A DNA stretch of 64,000 nucleotides from Novosphingobium sp. Gsoil 351 (GTDB lineage Bacteria; Pseudomonadota; Alphaproteobacteria; Sphingomonadales; Sphingomonadaceae): contig NZ_CP046120.1 in the NCBI RefSeq assembly GCF_009707465.1, positions 3,129,501-3,193,500 of the forward strand, in the 5' to 3' direction. The notes under the pieces were generated by a model, which worked only from the letters and a program-made list of their open reading frames with translations, was not told where the DNA came from and made no database searches. The first letter of the stretch is position 1. Each line of letters starts with the position of its first letter. Shown piece by piece: positions 36,942-45,402 of this stretch. The translations under genes were made by a program, and so were the position numbers.

Positions 36942-39260
36942 TCAGGTCCGGCCGGCCGGAGGCCTCACCGGCACTCTACCCGCCCGGCGCAAGGCGTCGA
37001 GCTTGTCCCGCTGTAAACGGGCCGCGTGCCGGCAATATTCGGAAATCTCCTTGAAGCGCGGATCGTCATGGACTGGCACCCAGATCGGCTCGTGCTCGAT
37101 CAAGTACCACCAATGGCGGATGTCATGACCGGTTTCGATCGCCGCCTTGAGATTGCTGAGCGCCTGATCGCGTTCTCCCAACAGCATCAAGGCGGCCGCC
37201 CTCGTGCGGTAGATGCCGACAATTCCATAACGCGGATGCGCATCGAGCCATTGAATGGTCTGCGCAAGAAACCGCTCGCCCGCCTGCCGTTTGCCCTGTG
37301 CGAGCAAGATTTGACCCAACACCGGCGCAACCGTCGATTGCGGCAGGCTCTGCGTTCTTGGATCGCTCAGGTCGAAGCCATAGCGCGAAGCAATGGTCTC
37401 GGCGGCCGAGGCATATTGCTTTGTATGAAAGGCCTGGTCCCTGATCGACTCGACCCACAACCAGTTCTGGAACCGGTTGAACAGGGTTCCACGGCGTCCG
37501 AGCGCCGCCTGCGCGGCAGATCGCCAGTCGCCCCGATATTGGGCCAAAATCGCGCGGGTCGAATCCCGGGTTGCCGGGGTCGTTGCGGCCAGCCTTTGCG
37601 CGGCCTCGAGATCGCCGGCGTCGAGATAGAACGCCACCGCCATGTGCGGGCCCCAGGGATTCTGCGGGTCGGTGGCAATTGCCCGCTCCATTCGCTCGAT
37701 GGCTTCGGCAGTCTCGCCATGAAACATCCAGCGGCGGCTGGCGTAGCGGTTGGCGAGTGGGTAGTTGTCCGGATCGAGCGCAAGCGCCCGCACTTGTTCG
37801 GCTTCCATCTGCTCGGGAGTCGCTTCTCCAAGCCTCTGCATGATGGCAATAAAGCGGGCGCGCGGGTTGAGCGGATCTATAGTCAGCACTCGCTCGAGCA
37901 GGCGCTTGCGTTCGGCGCCGTTTTCGCCATCGCGGGTGACGGTGCCGTCGCCGATGCCGTCGATGGTGCCGCCGTTCTGACCGCCTCCCAGGAACTGGGC
38001 AAATGAAGTGAGGCCACGGCTATTGCTCGGGTCGAGCCGGGCCGCACGGCGGAACCAGGCGGCCTTCTGGTCCCGCGATGCATTCGCCCACATGGCCTCC
38101 GCAAACCAAGCTTCGCCTGAACCGGGAGCGAGCCGCAAGGCTTTCTCGAGCAGTGGCTGGTAGCGGGCACGGACCGGTCCGAGGTCGTCCCGGCGCAAAT
38201 CGGCGCCTTGCATGCGCGCATCGAACAGCGCGACCATGGCGGGCGCGAACTCAGGATCGAGCTTGACCGCCCGTTCAAAATATCCGGCCGCCGCGTCGGT
38301 TTCCCTGACCGTGAACCGGCCCAGCAGCGACTTCCCCTTGAGATAGGCGAGATACGCATCGGTATTGCGGGTGGCCGCAGCGGCTGGGGCAAGATCGCCC
38401 AGATTGCTTGTCCTTGTTTCCAGCGACGTTGCTACCCGCTCGGCAATGCGGTCCTGCAGCGCATAGAGCTTGTTGATCGGCCAGTCGTATCGCTCCGACC
38501 AGAGCCGCACGCCCCTGGTGGTATCCACGACGAAGCATGTCACCCGCAAGGTGTCGCCAGTGCGCTGGATGCTGCCTTTGACGACATAGCCGGCCTGCAA
38601 CTGCCTTCCAGCTTTCCTGGCGGGGGCGCCCGCTGCACTGCTCATCAGTGCGGAATCGCGGGCGATAACGGTCAATCCGCGCATCGTTGAAAGCCGGTTG
38701 AGCACCATTTCGGGAATGCTGCGAGCGATGTAGGCGTCGGCAGGGTCACTGCTGAGATTGTCGAAGGGCAGCACTGCAACTCGCAACGAAACCTTCGAGG
38801 CAGTCTGGTCGGCGCGGGGCCAGATCGTCATCGCCGCCAAGCCGCCGGTCGCGGCTAGCCCCAGCGCTGCGGCACCAAAGATCATTTTCCATCGCCGGGC
38901 GGCTTGCTGCATCGGCGCTGCCTCGCCGCCGCCGAGACGCACCGGCGCCGCAACCATCTGATAACCGGCTCCCCGCCGCGCAGCGAAGTAGCGGGGGTCC
39001 TTCGGGTCGTCGCCGAGCGCGTCGCGAAGCAGCTTGGCGCGCTGGGTGATCGTCTCCGGATTGACGAAGATCCCCTTCCACACCCGGTCCATCAGAGCAT
39101 CGATGGATAGAACCTTCGGGGCTGCACGAACCAATGCGAGCATAAACTCGAACGAAAGCTGAGGCAGGGAAATGGCATCGCCGTCGCGTGAGATCGACTG
39201 CGCCCCCACATCAATGGTCAGGTCGCCGACCTGCCAGCTTTCGTCAGTCCCATCCGCCAT
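36942..39260 (-). CDS. Membrane-anchored winged-helix regulator with TPR domain (ToxR/CadC-like)
   Basis: About 772 residues. An OmpR/PhoB-type winged helix occupies residues 1-100 (LPQLSFEFMLALVRAAPKVLSIDALMDRVWKG, TQRAKLLRDALGD), followed by a single membrane helix (WKMIFGAAALGLAATGGLAAMTIW), a FlgO/adenylate-cyclase-like domain (VAVLPFDNLSSDPADAYIARSIPEMVLNRLS) and many TPR units to the end. The layout is that of one-component membrane regulators that sense in the periplasm and bind DNA directly. It heads the receptor-lipoprotein-Slam operon, four bases upstream of the receptor gene, and is the obvious candidate for its control. ATG 39260; a GTG at 39272 is possible. Confidence 0.85.
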   Translation of the reverse strand: MADGTDESWQVGDLTIDVGAQSISRDGDAISLPQLSFEFMLALVRAAPKVLSIDALMDRVWKGIFVNPETITQRAKLLRDALGDDPKDPRYFAARRGAGYQMVAAPVRLGGGEAAPMQQAARRWKMIFGAAALGLAATGGLAAMTIWPRADQTASKVSLRVAVLPFDNLSSDPADAYIARSIPEMVLNRLSTMRGLTVIARDSALMSSAAGAPARKAGRQLQAGYVVKGSIQRTGDTLRVTCFVVDTTRGVRLWSERYDWPINKLYALQDRIAERVATSLETRTSNLGDLAPAAAATRNTDAYLAYLKGKSLLGRFTVRETDAAAGYFERAVKLDPEFAPAMVALFDARMQGADLRRDDLGPVRARYQPLLEKALRLAPGSGEAWFAEAMWANASRDQKAAWFRRAARLDPSNSRGLTSFAQFLGGGQNGGTIDGIGDGTVTRDGENGAERKRLLERVLTIDPLNPRARFIAIMQRLGEATPEQMEAEQVRALALDPDNYPLANRYASRRWMFHGETAEAIERMERAIATDPQNPWGPHMAVAFYLDAGDLEAAQRLAATTPATRDSTRAILAQYRGDWRSAAQAALGRRGTLFNRFQNWLWVESIRDQAFHTKQYASAAETIASRYGFDLSDPRTQSLPQSTVAPVLGQILLAQGKRQAGERFLAQTIQWLDAHPRYGIVGIYRTRAAALMLLGERDQALSNLKAAIETGHDIRHWWYLIEHEPIWVPVHDDPRFKEISEYCRHAARLQRDKLDALRRAGRVPVRPPAGRT

Positions 39261-39272
39261 AGCACCGCCCAC

Positions 39273-39767
39273 AATCCGTGGGTTCTAGTCCACGGCAAAA
39301 GCAATTCTACTCCTGTGCGACGAATTCAGCGAGCACGACTGGTTCATCGAACGGGGCCGATGAAGTTGATACAACATTTTGATATTATTGGCTTCATCAA
39401 CTCTTTGGCAAACCTTCATCGTCGCGGGGAGGCGACTGCGCATTTGCCGGTGAACCTTGGGAGGGATATCGAATGCCGAAAGGATGAGGTGATCGGGGCA
39501 ATGCAATTCGTGAGAGCCTTCGATGGCTACGAGTCGCCGCGAAATTGCTGCCCGTCGTGAATTCCCGCTGGAAGGCTCTCGTCGGCACTAAGCATGAGGT
39601 TTGACACGATCGCTATTGTGGGTGCTGGAGTGGGGCTGACGGAGGGGCTGCGAGTAGGTGCAAAGCACAATGACCGGCGGACCCGCGGCGCGCTTTGAAC
39701 CCCGCATCCGCCACTTGGTATGACGAGTGGGTGTCCAATGAGACGTGCGCCTGAAATGACGGGCATT
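39273..39767. other. Regulatory/intergenic stretch with no supported gene
   Basis: Nearly 500 bases upstream of the regulator, with lower G+C around 39360-39400 that probably includes the operon promoter. Several short frames are open but none shows motifs or a ribosome site; the frame on the minus strand at 39588-40070 is discarded because the + strand there encodes a receptor remnant. Confidence 0.4.
39359..39398. promoter_or_regulatory. 40-bp dyad upstream of the Slam-locus regulator
   Basis: GATGAAG and its reverse complement CTTCATC flank an A+T-rich 26-base centre, about 100-140 bases before the regulator start, in otherwise G+C-rich DNA. A regulator site or promoter is possible; nothing else supports it. 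Confidence 0.3.
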
Positions 39768-39955
39768 GTGCCTCGCCTCTCTATCCCCGCGGGCCCGTTC
39801 GCCGCCGAGCTTTGGGGCAGAACCTCGGTAACGCGCGCTATTCAGCCTTCGCCGCGGATCGTCCGGCTGCGTTCTATCTAAGCATCCCGCGACCGACCGA
39901 CTTGATTGTGGGCGAGGGCCGCCGGATCGGCATGATGCTTCGTTTTCCGGGCTGA
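39768..39955 (+). pseudogene. C-terminal remnant of a second TonB-dependent receptor
   Basis: Two abutting frames give RLSIPAGPFAAELWG and QNLGNARYSAFAADRPAAFY..., ending LIVGEGRRIGMMLRFPG before TGA at 39953. This aligns with the last 65 residues of the receptor at 34502 (RFSFPLGPVATELWGTNL, AASFYLGQPRPQDFVLGERRRLGLTVRYPR). The switch falls in the run TTGGGGCAG near 39811-39819. Nothing upstream of 39768 resembles the rest of a receptor, so only the terminal barrel strands survive, in opposite orientation to the intact locus. It suggests an older receptor gene here that was lost. Confidence 0.65.
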
Positions 39956-40186
39956 TTCCATTCAAGCCGCACGCTTTGACGTCTTTTTGGCGACGCTTCA
40001 TCAACACTTCACCAAAACTTTGGCCGCGCTTCACGGTGCTTACGCTGCGACACGAATAAGCTCGGCGCAACGATCGCAGCCAGGATGCCGAACCATGCGC
40101 CCGATCTTCATCGGTTCTCCAGCTCTGATCCGAGGCGGCTGCGCGCGGAGTTCGGGGTCAGCAAGGCTTTTCTGGGAGCGATTGGT

Positions 40187-40309
40187 CCAAGGGGTGGTGG
40201 AAGCACGAGTATCAACGTCCGGCGAGCGGGGGCTATCGGCAACGAGCGCGATGGTGTCGGCAAGCCACGCACAAGGATCGACCTCAGGCAATGATGTCAG
40301 AAACTTGAG
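40187..40309 (-). pseudogene. IS66-family transposase C-terminal fragment
   Basis: On the minus strand a short stretch reads LKFLTSLPEVDPCAWLADTIALVADSP followed by a Trp after PW, which matches the conserved tail of IS66 transposases (xLNGVDPxAWLADxLxRIAD...LLPWxx). Flanking sequence on both sides does not continue the protein. A decayed remnant; terminal repeats were not found. Confidence 0.45.
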
Positions 40310-40504
40310 GTTGGTGTTTGTCTCAAGCAGTCCGCCAGAAATCGGCATAAGATCGGCAGGAGATCGGCTCCAGGTCATTGCAAGCAAAGCCGAGGGCGTT
40401 GAATTTGCCTCCGCGGAGTCTTGAGGCGGGTAAGTGGGGCCATCCCTGAGTTGCGATACCGGTTCGGGTGTTAGGGTGCGAAATGAAATAGGGAGTACCA
40501 AGAC

Positions 40505-41974
40505 ATGAAAACTGGATCCGGTTGCTATTCCGCTCAGTTGCCGCGCATCCGCGCAACGCTTGCCTGCGGGGTCCTGTCGCTGATGGCGGCAGGGTGCGGC
40601 GGCAGTTCGGATCCAATGCCTTCAGCCGTAACGCTTGGGCAGGCTCCCGCCGCCGCGCTCAGCCAGCTCAAGCCCACCCCTGCACCCGTTACCGCTGAGA
40701 CCGACGCGGTGGCCGTCTGGAACGAGAAGGCGGCGACCACGCTCGTCAACGCACCCACCGGCAGCCCATCGGGCCTCGGGTTCCCGCCTCCGGTCGCGTT
40801 CATTCATCTGGCGATCGTCCAGGGCGCGGTCTACGACGCCGTCAACGCCATCAAGGGTGGTCACGACGCCTACCTCGGCGGATTGCAAGCACCCACCAGC
40901 GCCTCCAAGGGCGCGGCGTCAGCGACGGCGGCGCATGATGTTCTGAATGCCCTTGTCGATCAGGCCCCGTTGACGGCAACAGTGACCACCGATCTCAAGG
41001 CCGCGATCAAATCCCGCCTCGATTCAGATTACCAGGGCTTGCTGGATACGATCCCGAACGGCGACGCGAAAGACGCGGGCAAGAAGGTCGGCGCCGAGGC
41101 GGCGGCGGCAATGCTCGCCAATCGGGTTGGTGACGGCCGCTTCGGCCCCGGGGGCTTTCCGTTCCCGTCATCGCCGGGACCGGGGCAATGGCGCCCCATG
41201 CCCGTGAACGATCCCAACGCGTGGGTCCGTAACGTGAAACCGTTTACATTGCCGCAGCAGGATTATTATCAGACGACGGGGCCAAACTCGCTGACAAGCG
41301 CCCAGTACACGATCGAATTCAACGAGGTGAAGGCGTTGGGCCGGGTTACCGGCTCTACCCGGACGCCAGCTCAGACCGAATTGGCATATTGGTCGGGCGG
41401 ACACCCCCTCCCGATGATTTACGCAGCCATGCGCCAGGTTGCGGCTGCGAAGGACCTGACGATCACCGAGCAAGCGCGATTCCACGCGATGACCAGCATG
41501 TCCGGGGCGGACAGCCTGATCAACTGCTGGGCGGAAAAGGCTCGCTGGGGCTTCTGGCGCCCGACGACGGCGATCCAGCTCGCGGCCGATGACGGCAATC
41601 CCGATACCGCGGCCGATGCGACCTGGACTTCGCTTCTCGCGTTGCCGCCGTACGCGGACGAACCATCGGGCGCCAATTGCGTCTTCAGCGGAGTGATGAA
41701 CGCTGCAAAGGCCTTCTTCGGCAGCGACCAGGCCGTGTTCGATATCGCCAGCCCGGGTCCCGCCGGGACGACGGGGTTGGGGTCGACGCGGCACTACATC
41801 AGCTTCAGCGGGGTCATCCCGGATGTCATCGATGCGCGAGTGTTCGGCGGCTTGCACTTCCGCACCGGCGACGTGCACGGCGCGTTGCTGGGGCAAGCCG
41901 TGGCGAGCTACATAGATGCCAACTTCTTCAACTGCGGCCCTCCGGGTCAGTGCAAGCAGGAAGAACGCCCATAA
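40505..41974 (+). CDS. Vanadium-haloperoxidase/PAP2-like exported lipoprotein
   Basis: A 489-residue protein with a lipoprotein-like signal (LSLMAAGC) and the helical-bundle fold of vanadium-dependent haloperoxidases and PAP2 phosphatases. Recognised by KARWGFWRPTTAIQLA (first phosphate/vanadate box), ADEPSGANCVFSGVMNAA (second box) and GGLHFRTGDVHGALLG (third box, Arg and His). In the second box, the usual PSGH is PSGA, so the His that normally acts in catalysis or hydrogen bonding is absent. It may bind phosphate esters or have lost activity. It stands alone; ATG 40505 follows a purine-rich stretch (AATAGGGAG). Confidence 0.72.
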   Translation: MKTGSGCYSAQLPRIRATLACGVLSLMAAGCGGSSDPMPSAVTLGQAPAAALSQLKPTPAPVTAETDAVAVWNEKAATTLVNAPTGSPSGLGFPPPVAFIHLAIVQGAVYDAVNAIKGGHDAYLGGLQAPTSASKGAASATAAHDVLNALVDQAPLTATVTTDLKAAIKSRLDSDYQGLLDTIPNGDAKDAGKKVGAEAAAAMLANRVGDGRFGPGGFPFPSSPGPGQWRPMPVNDPNAWVRNVKPFTLPQQDYYQTTGPNSLTSAQYTIEFNEVKALGRVTGSTRTPAQTELAYWSGGHPLPMIYAAMRQVAAAKDLTITEQARFHAMTSMSGADSLINCWAEKARWGFWRPTTAIQLAADDGNPDTAADATWTSLLALPPYADEPSGANCVFSGVMNAAKAFFGSDQAVFDIASPGPAGTTGLGSTRHYISFSGVIPDVIDARVFGGLHFRTGDVHGALLGQAVASYIDANFFNCGPPGQCKQEERP

Positions 41975-42165
41975 CGCTGGCGTAGCCGCTCGGCTTTCGG
42001 GATAAACGCGCTCCGAGCCGGCACGGACATCCAGCGCAAGACGAGGCAGACTCTTTGGGCGCGTAGCTCCGAAAGATCGGGCAATGCTTCGTCGGAAGAC
42101 ATTTGCTCGTATCGCGCCGCGAGGCGGCTGGCGTGGCGGGCGTACATTTGGGTCGCGTCCGTCAT
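41975..42165 (-). pseudogene. N-terminal remnant of a SAM-dependent methyltransferase
   Basis: From ATG 42165 the minus strand reads MTDATQMYARHASRLAARYEQMSSDEALPDL, typical of a class I methyltransferase N-terminus. A neighbouring frame then gives LALDVRAGSER, close to the SAM motif LDVGAGSGR, so one base change separates the two parts. Similarity stops near the end of the haloperoxidase-like gene. Only about 60 codons remain. Confidence 0.45.
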
Positions 42166-42429
42166 CTCAGTAAGCCCGGCGACCGGCCGTCAGGCAAATG
42201 TCACGCCAACCATCCGGCATTGTGCCGGGCGATTGCCGCTCCGGTCCAAACGGCGAAAATCTTAGATTGGCCCTTCTGAGCGGCCAGGCAGGAACCGGCC
42301 CCTTTCCGGGCGACGCCTAGATGGGGGCGACAGGCGCGATGCTTCTCGCGAGGTCGACAATGCTGGACGGTATCGCATGCAGCTGAGTGACAGGTTAGAC
42401 TGTGACCGGCCACTTCTGCGGAGCATGCC

Positions 42430-43224
42430 ATGAAGCTTGATGCAAAGTTCGTGGGATCCATTCCTTCACTTTACGAAGAACATTTGGTGCCGGTGCTGTT
42501 CGCACCGTTTGCCAAGGATCTGGTTGCCAGGGCAATGGCGTTGAAATCCCGCGAAGTTCTGGAAGTAGCGGCAGGAACGGGGGTGGTAAGTCACCTTCTG
42601 GCCGAGGCGTTGCCCAACGCGCGCATCGTCGCGACGGATCTCAACCTCGCGATGCTCGAGGTTGCCCGATCCCGAGGGCAGTTTGCCAACCTCTCGTTCG
42701 AGGAGGCCGATGCCCAGAGCCTCCCCTTTGACCACCGCTCCTTTGATCTGGTCCTTATTCAATTCGGCGCGATGTTCTTTCCCGACAAGATGGGCGCATA
42801 TGCCGAGGCGCGCCGCGTATTGGTTCCCGGCGGCACCTTGCTATTCAACGTTTGGGACCGCATCGATTCGAACCCCGGAAGCGCAGCGATTCACAAGGCT
42901 GTTTGCGACAGCGTGCCGGCACCCAAGCCGGAGTTCCTCGCTCGAACTCCCTTCGGATATAACGATCCTGAATTGATCGAAAGCCAACTGCGGGCTTCCG
43001 GCTTTACCACGGTCACAATCGAGCGTGTCGAGCAAATCAGCCCTCCACGTAGCGCCGAAGCGCTTGCGCGCGGTATGTGCCTGGGAAGTCCGCTTGCCAA
43101 CGAACTCGCGGCTCATTCCCGATCCATACAGGAGAGGGCTCTCGCCGATGCAACGGAAGCTGCCAAACACGCAGAAGGTAGCGGGAGACTAGCGATGGCG
43201 GCCCTAGTCGTCACCGCAAGCTGA
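42430..43224 (+). CDS. Class I SAM-dependent methyltransferase
   Basis: Intact 264-residue UbiE/ubiquinone-methyltransferase-like enzyme. Seen: SAM motif LEVAAGTGVVSHLLAEALP at 44-62, acidic residue in IVATDLNLAMLEVAR, FEEADAQSLPFDHRSFDLVLIQFGAMFF and EARRVLVPGGTLLFNVWD, the usual order of motifs I-III. Substrate unknown. ATG 42430 is used; no strong ribosome site is visible. It is not part of an obvious operon; the neighbouring gene on the minus strand is the AraC-hydrolase fusion. Confidence 0.88.
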   Translation: MKLDAKFVGSIPSLYEEHLVPVLFAPFAKDLVARAMALKSREVLEVAAGTGVVSHLLAEALPNARIVATDLNLAMLEVARSRGQFANLSFEEADAQSLPFDHRSFDLVLIQFGAMFFPDKMGAYAEARRVLVPGGTLLFNVWDRIDSNPGSAAIHKAVCDSVPAPKPEFLARTPFGYNDPELIESQLRASGFTTVTIERVEQISPPRSAEALARGMCLGSPLANELAAHSRSIQERALADATEAAKHAEGSGRLAMAALVVTAS

Positions 43225-43275
43225 GATGCGTTCACGCGCCGGACTTCGGTAGCGTTGCGCTATCAAGTCGACTAC

Positions 43276-45207
43276 TCAGGTTGCCAGTATTTCATCAAAC
43301 CACTTGGTGAATGTCCCCCATGCCGGCTCGTCGGATAGCAGGACGTGGTTCTCGCTTTCCAATAGCAGGAGCTGCGCAAGGGGCATGTGTTTGGCGATCT
43401 CCTCGGTGCATGTCGACGGAATGATCCTATCGCCCCGGCTGTGAGCCAGGTATGTTTGCGCGGTAACTCCGTCTGGTTCGCCTCGTAGATCGAGCACCTG
43501 GAATACTTGCTGAAGCGATTCATTGAGGCCCATGATCGTGCCGAGGCGCTGATTGAACCAGTCGATCATCGGGCCTCTGGCACCTGGCCAATAAAGCATT
43601 CCGAGCATTCTACCGAACACCTCGCGATCACCCTCCCGATAGACCCGCCCCATCTCAATCAGCGATTTGCGGCGCTTGATTTCCTCTGGATCACCGCGAA
43701 CCTCGAAGCCGGCCGCATACCCGCCGAAGAGAACCAGCTTGCGAATGCGCTCCGGGTGACGGGCTGCGTAGGCGATTGCTACCAGGGCGCCATGGGATAT
43801 TCCCAGCAGGTCGAAGCAGTCGACTCCCGACGCCTCAACAACGGCAGTGAAATCTTCGAGCAGCGCTTCGAACGTCCAGCGAGGTGGCGTCCGGTCGGAC
43901 CGACCGACACCGCGCATGTCACTTCGGATAAGCAGTCGTCGCTTGATCGCCTCGTTCGTCCAGTGTCCCCAGGCGACCGTGTTCCAATCCTCGTCGATCT
44001 GATGAAACCACACTGCGGGTTGCAGCATGGGGAACCCTTCGCCCATGGCAGACCAAGCAATTTGAGTTCCATCGGCCGACGTACAGAATTCCGCGCGTTC
44101 GCGAGCCTTGGCACTTATCAACGTAGAGTTATTGGGTTCTGACCTGGCTGACCCAACGGCTTCGTTAGCTTGCGCGATCCTGCGCCGCCAAGCAGCTGGA
44201 GGCTCACCGTATTCGCGTTTGAACGCGCGCGTGAATGCGGCCTCGGACCCGAATCCCACTTCGTAAGCTACGTTGCCGCTGCTTTGGCGCCCATCACGCA
44301 ACAAATTGCCGGCCATCCGCATCCGCCAGCGAGTGCAGTAGCGCATTGGGGATTCTCCGATCAGTTCACTGAATCGAGTGGCAAAGGCTGAGCGCGACAT
44401 CCCGACTTCACGGGCGAGTGCACTCACATCGAGTTCTTCGGCATAGCGCTTGTGGATGATCGAGAGCGCTTTTGAGATCGCCGGCTCACGAAGGCCGTTG
44501 AGCCATCCGCCATGGCCCTCGGGCAAGGAATTGACGTATCTCCGAATTGCTTCGGCAAACAGCAATTCGGTCAGGCGGGCAATGACCTCGGGTGAGGCGC
44601 TCTCCGCAGCGAAGCGGAGAGAACTTTCGAGCCAGTTATCCGGAGTATCGTCGCGTGCCTCGATTAGCATGAGGCTCGGCAGGCTTTGGATCAGTGCGTT
44701 CTCGGGAGAGGTACTCCCGAGAAAGCCACAGTATAGTTCGGTGCGTTCACCCTTGCCCTCGATGCGGATGCGCGCGGGTTCTCCGATCGGACCCTCTTCG
44801 ATCAAAGTCTCCGATGCAATTTGGGGAAGTCCGGGTTCGGAATAAAGGAGGTGCTTGTCGTTGCGCGGAAGCAGGATGATGCATCCTGCTTCCGCAAGGG
44901 CTGGCGTCTCGCCCGGAACGTCGACCCAGATCCGGCCCGATCGAACGTAATGGTAGGCGATCACGTGGGCAGGTTCGGCGAAGAACCTCGCGTAGTGTTC
45001 TTTGGTGAACTGGGAAACCAGACAGGACGGCCCGCCTAGCTGAGCGTCGATTACGACGCCCCCGCTGATCCGCATCGAAGACAGGATGTCACTCAGCACG
45101 TCCATGCACGGACAGTCGCCGGTTTCGGAGTTTCGATCAATTGATTCGGCGGCCCGATCATTCACCCGCCCCATAGGCGAGAGTATTTCACTCTCATCGA
45201 CAGACAC
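43276..45207 (-). CDS. AraC-type regulator fused to an alpha/beta hydrolase
   Basis: One uninterrupted frame of up to 643 residues. N-terminal cupin-like domain (MDVLSDILSSMRISGGV... GRIWVDVPGETP), a standard AraC helix-turn-helix pair (SALAREVGMSRSAFATRF; VAYEVGFGSEAAFTRAFKREYG), a linker (FCTSADGTQIAWSAMGEG), then an alpha/beta hydrolase with nucleophile GISHGA and a C-terminal His in SENHVLL. The hydrolase half resembles those fused to other regulators or adenylate cyclases. Start could be ATG 45105 (MDVLSD) rather than 45207. Divergent from the small membrane protein/diiron oxygenase operon, so it probably senses or cleaves a compound of that pathway. Confidence 0.85.
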   Translation of the reverse strand: MSVDESEILSPMGRVNDRAAESIDRNSETGDCPCMDVLSDILSSMRISGGVVIDAQLGGPSCLVSQFTKEHYARFFAEPAHVIAYHYVRSGRIWVDVPGETPALAEAGCIILLPRNDKHLLYSEPGLPQIASETLIEEGPIGEPARIRIEGKGERTELYCGFLGSTSPENALIQSLPSLMLIEARDDTPDNWLESSLRFAAESASPEVIARLTELLFAEAIRRYVNSLPEGHGGWLNGLREPAISKALSIIHKRYAEELDVSALAREVGMSRSAFATRFSELIGESPMRYCTRWRMRMAGNLLRDGRQSSGNVAYEVGFGSEAAFTRAFKREYGEPPAAWRRRIAQANEAVGSARSEPNNSTLISAKARERAEFCTSADGTQIAWSAMGEGFPMLQPAVWFHQIDEDWNTVAWGHWTNEAIKRRLLIRSDMRGVGRSDRTPPRWTFEALLEDFTAVVEASGVDCFDLLGISHGALVAIAYAARHPERIRKLVLFGGYAAGFEVRGDPEEIKRRKSLIEMGRVYREGDREVFGRMLGMLYWPGARGPMIDWFNQRLGTIMGLNESLQQVFQVLDLRGEPDGVTAQTYLAHSRGDRIIPSTCTEEIAKHMPLAQLLLLESENHVLLSDEPAWGTFTKWFDEILAT

Positions 45208-45272
45208 TCGATCATTCAGGAGAGTTCCCCGCTCCCCAGACAGGCGAGTGCGTCAATCAAGGAGTGATCAAA

Positions 45273-45386
45273 ATGAAGAACAGAACAACCCTGGAGTATC
45301 AGAAGTGGCTGCTTGTCAGCTTTTGCACGTTGGTCAGCAGCTCGGCTGTCATGATTATCGGTCTCATCCCATTCGGTGTCGTCTAG
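45273..45386 (+). CDS. 37-residue single-helix membrane protein
   Basis: MKNRTTLEYQKWLLVSF followed by a hydrophobic helix (CTLVSSSAVMIIGLIPFGVV) and stop at 45384-45386. AAGGAG lies 8 bases before the ATG, the best ribosome site in the area. It is first gene of the operon continuing with the diiron oxygenase 16 bases later. A short positively charged N-terminus followed by one membrane helix suggests an inner-membrane anchor or partner. No family recognised. Confidence 0.6.
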   Translation: MKNRTTLEYQKWLLVSFCTLVSSSAVMIIGLIPFGVV

Positions 45387-45402
45387 ACATAGGAGAACTG
45401 CA

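Noticed and set aside
39588..40070. 160-codon minus-strand frame as a gene
   Set aside because: Arg/Ser/Pro-rich without motif, and the opposite strand encodes a receptor remnant.
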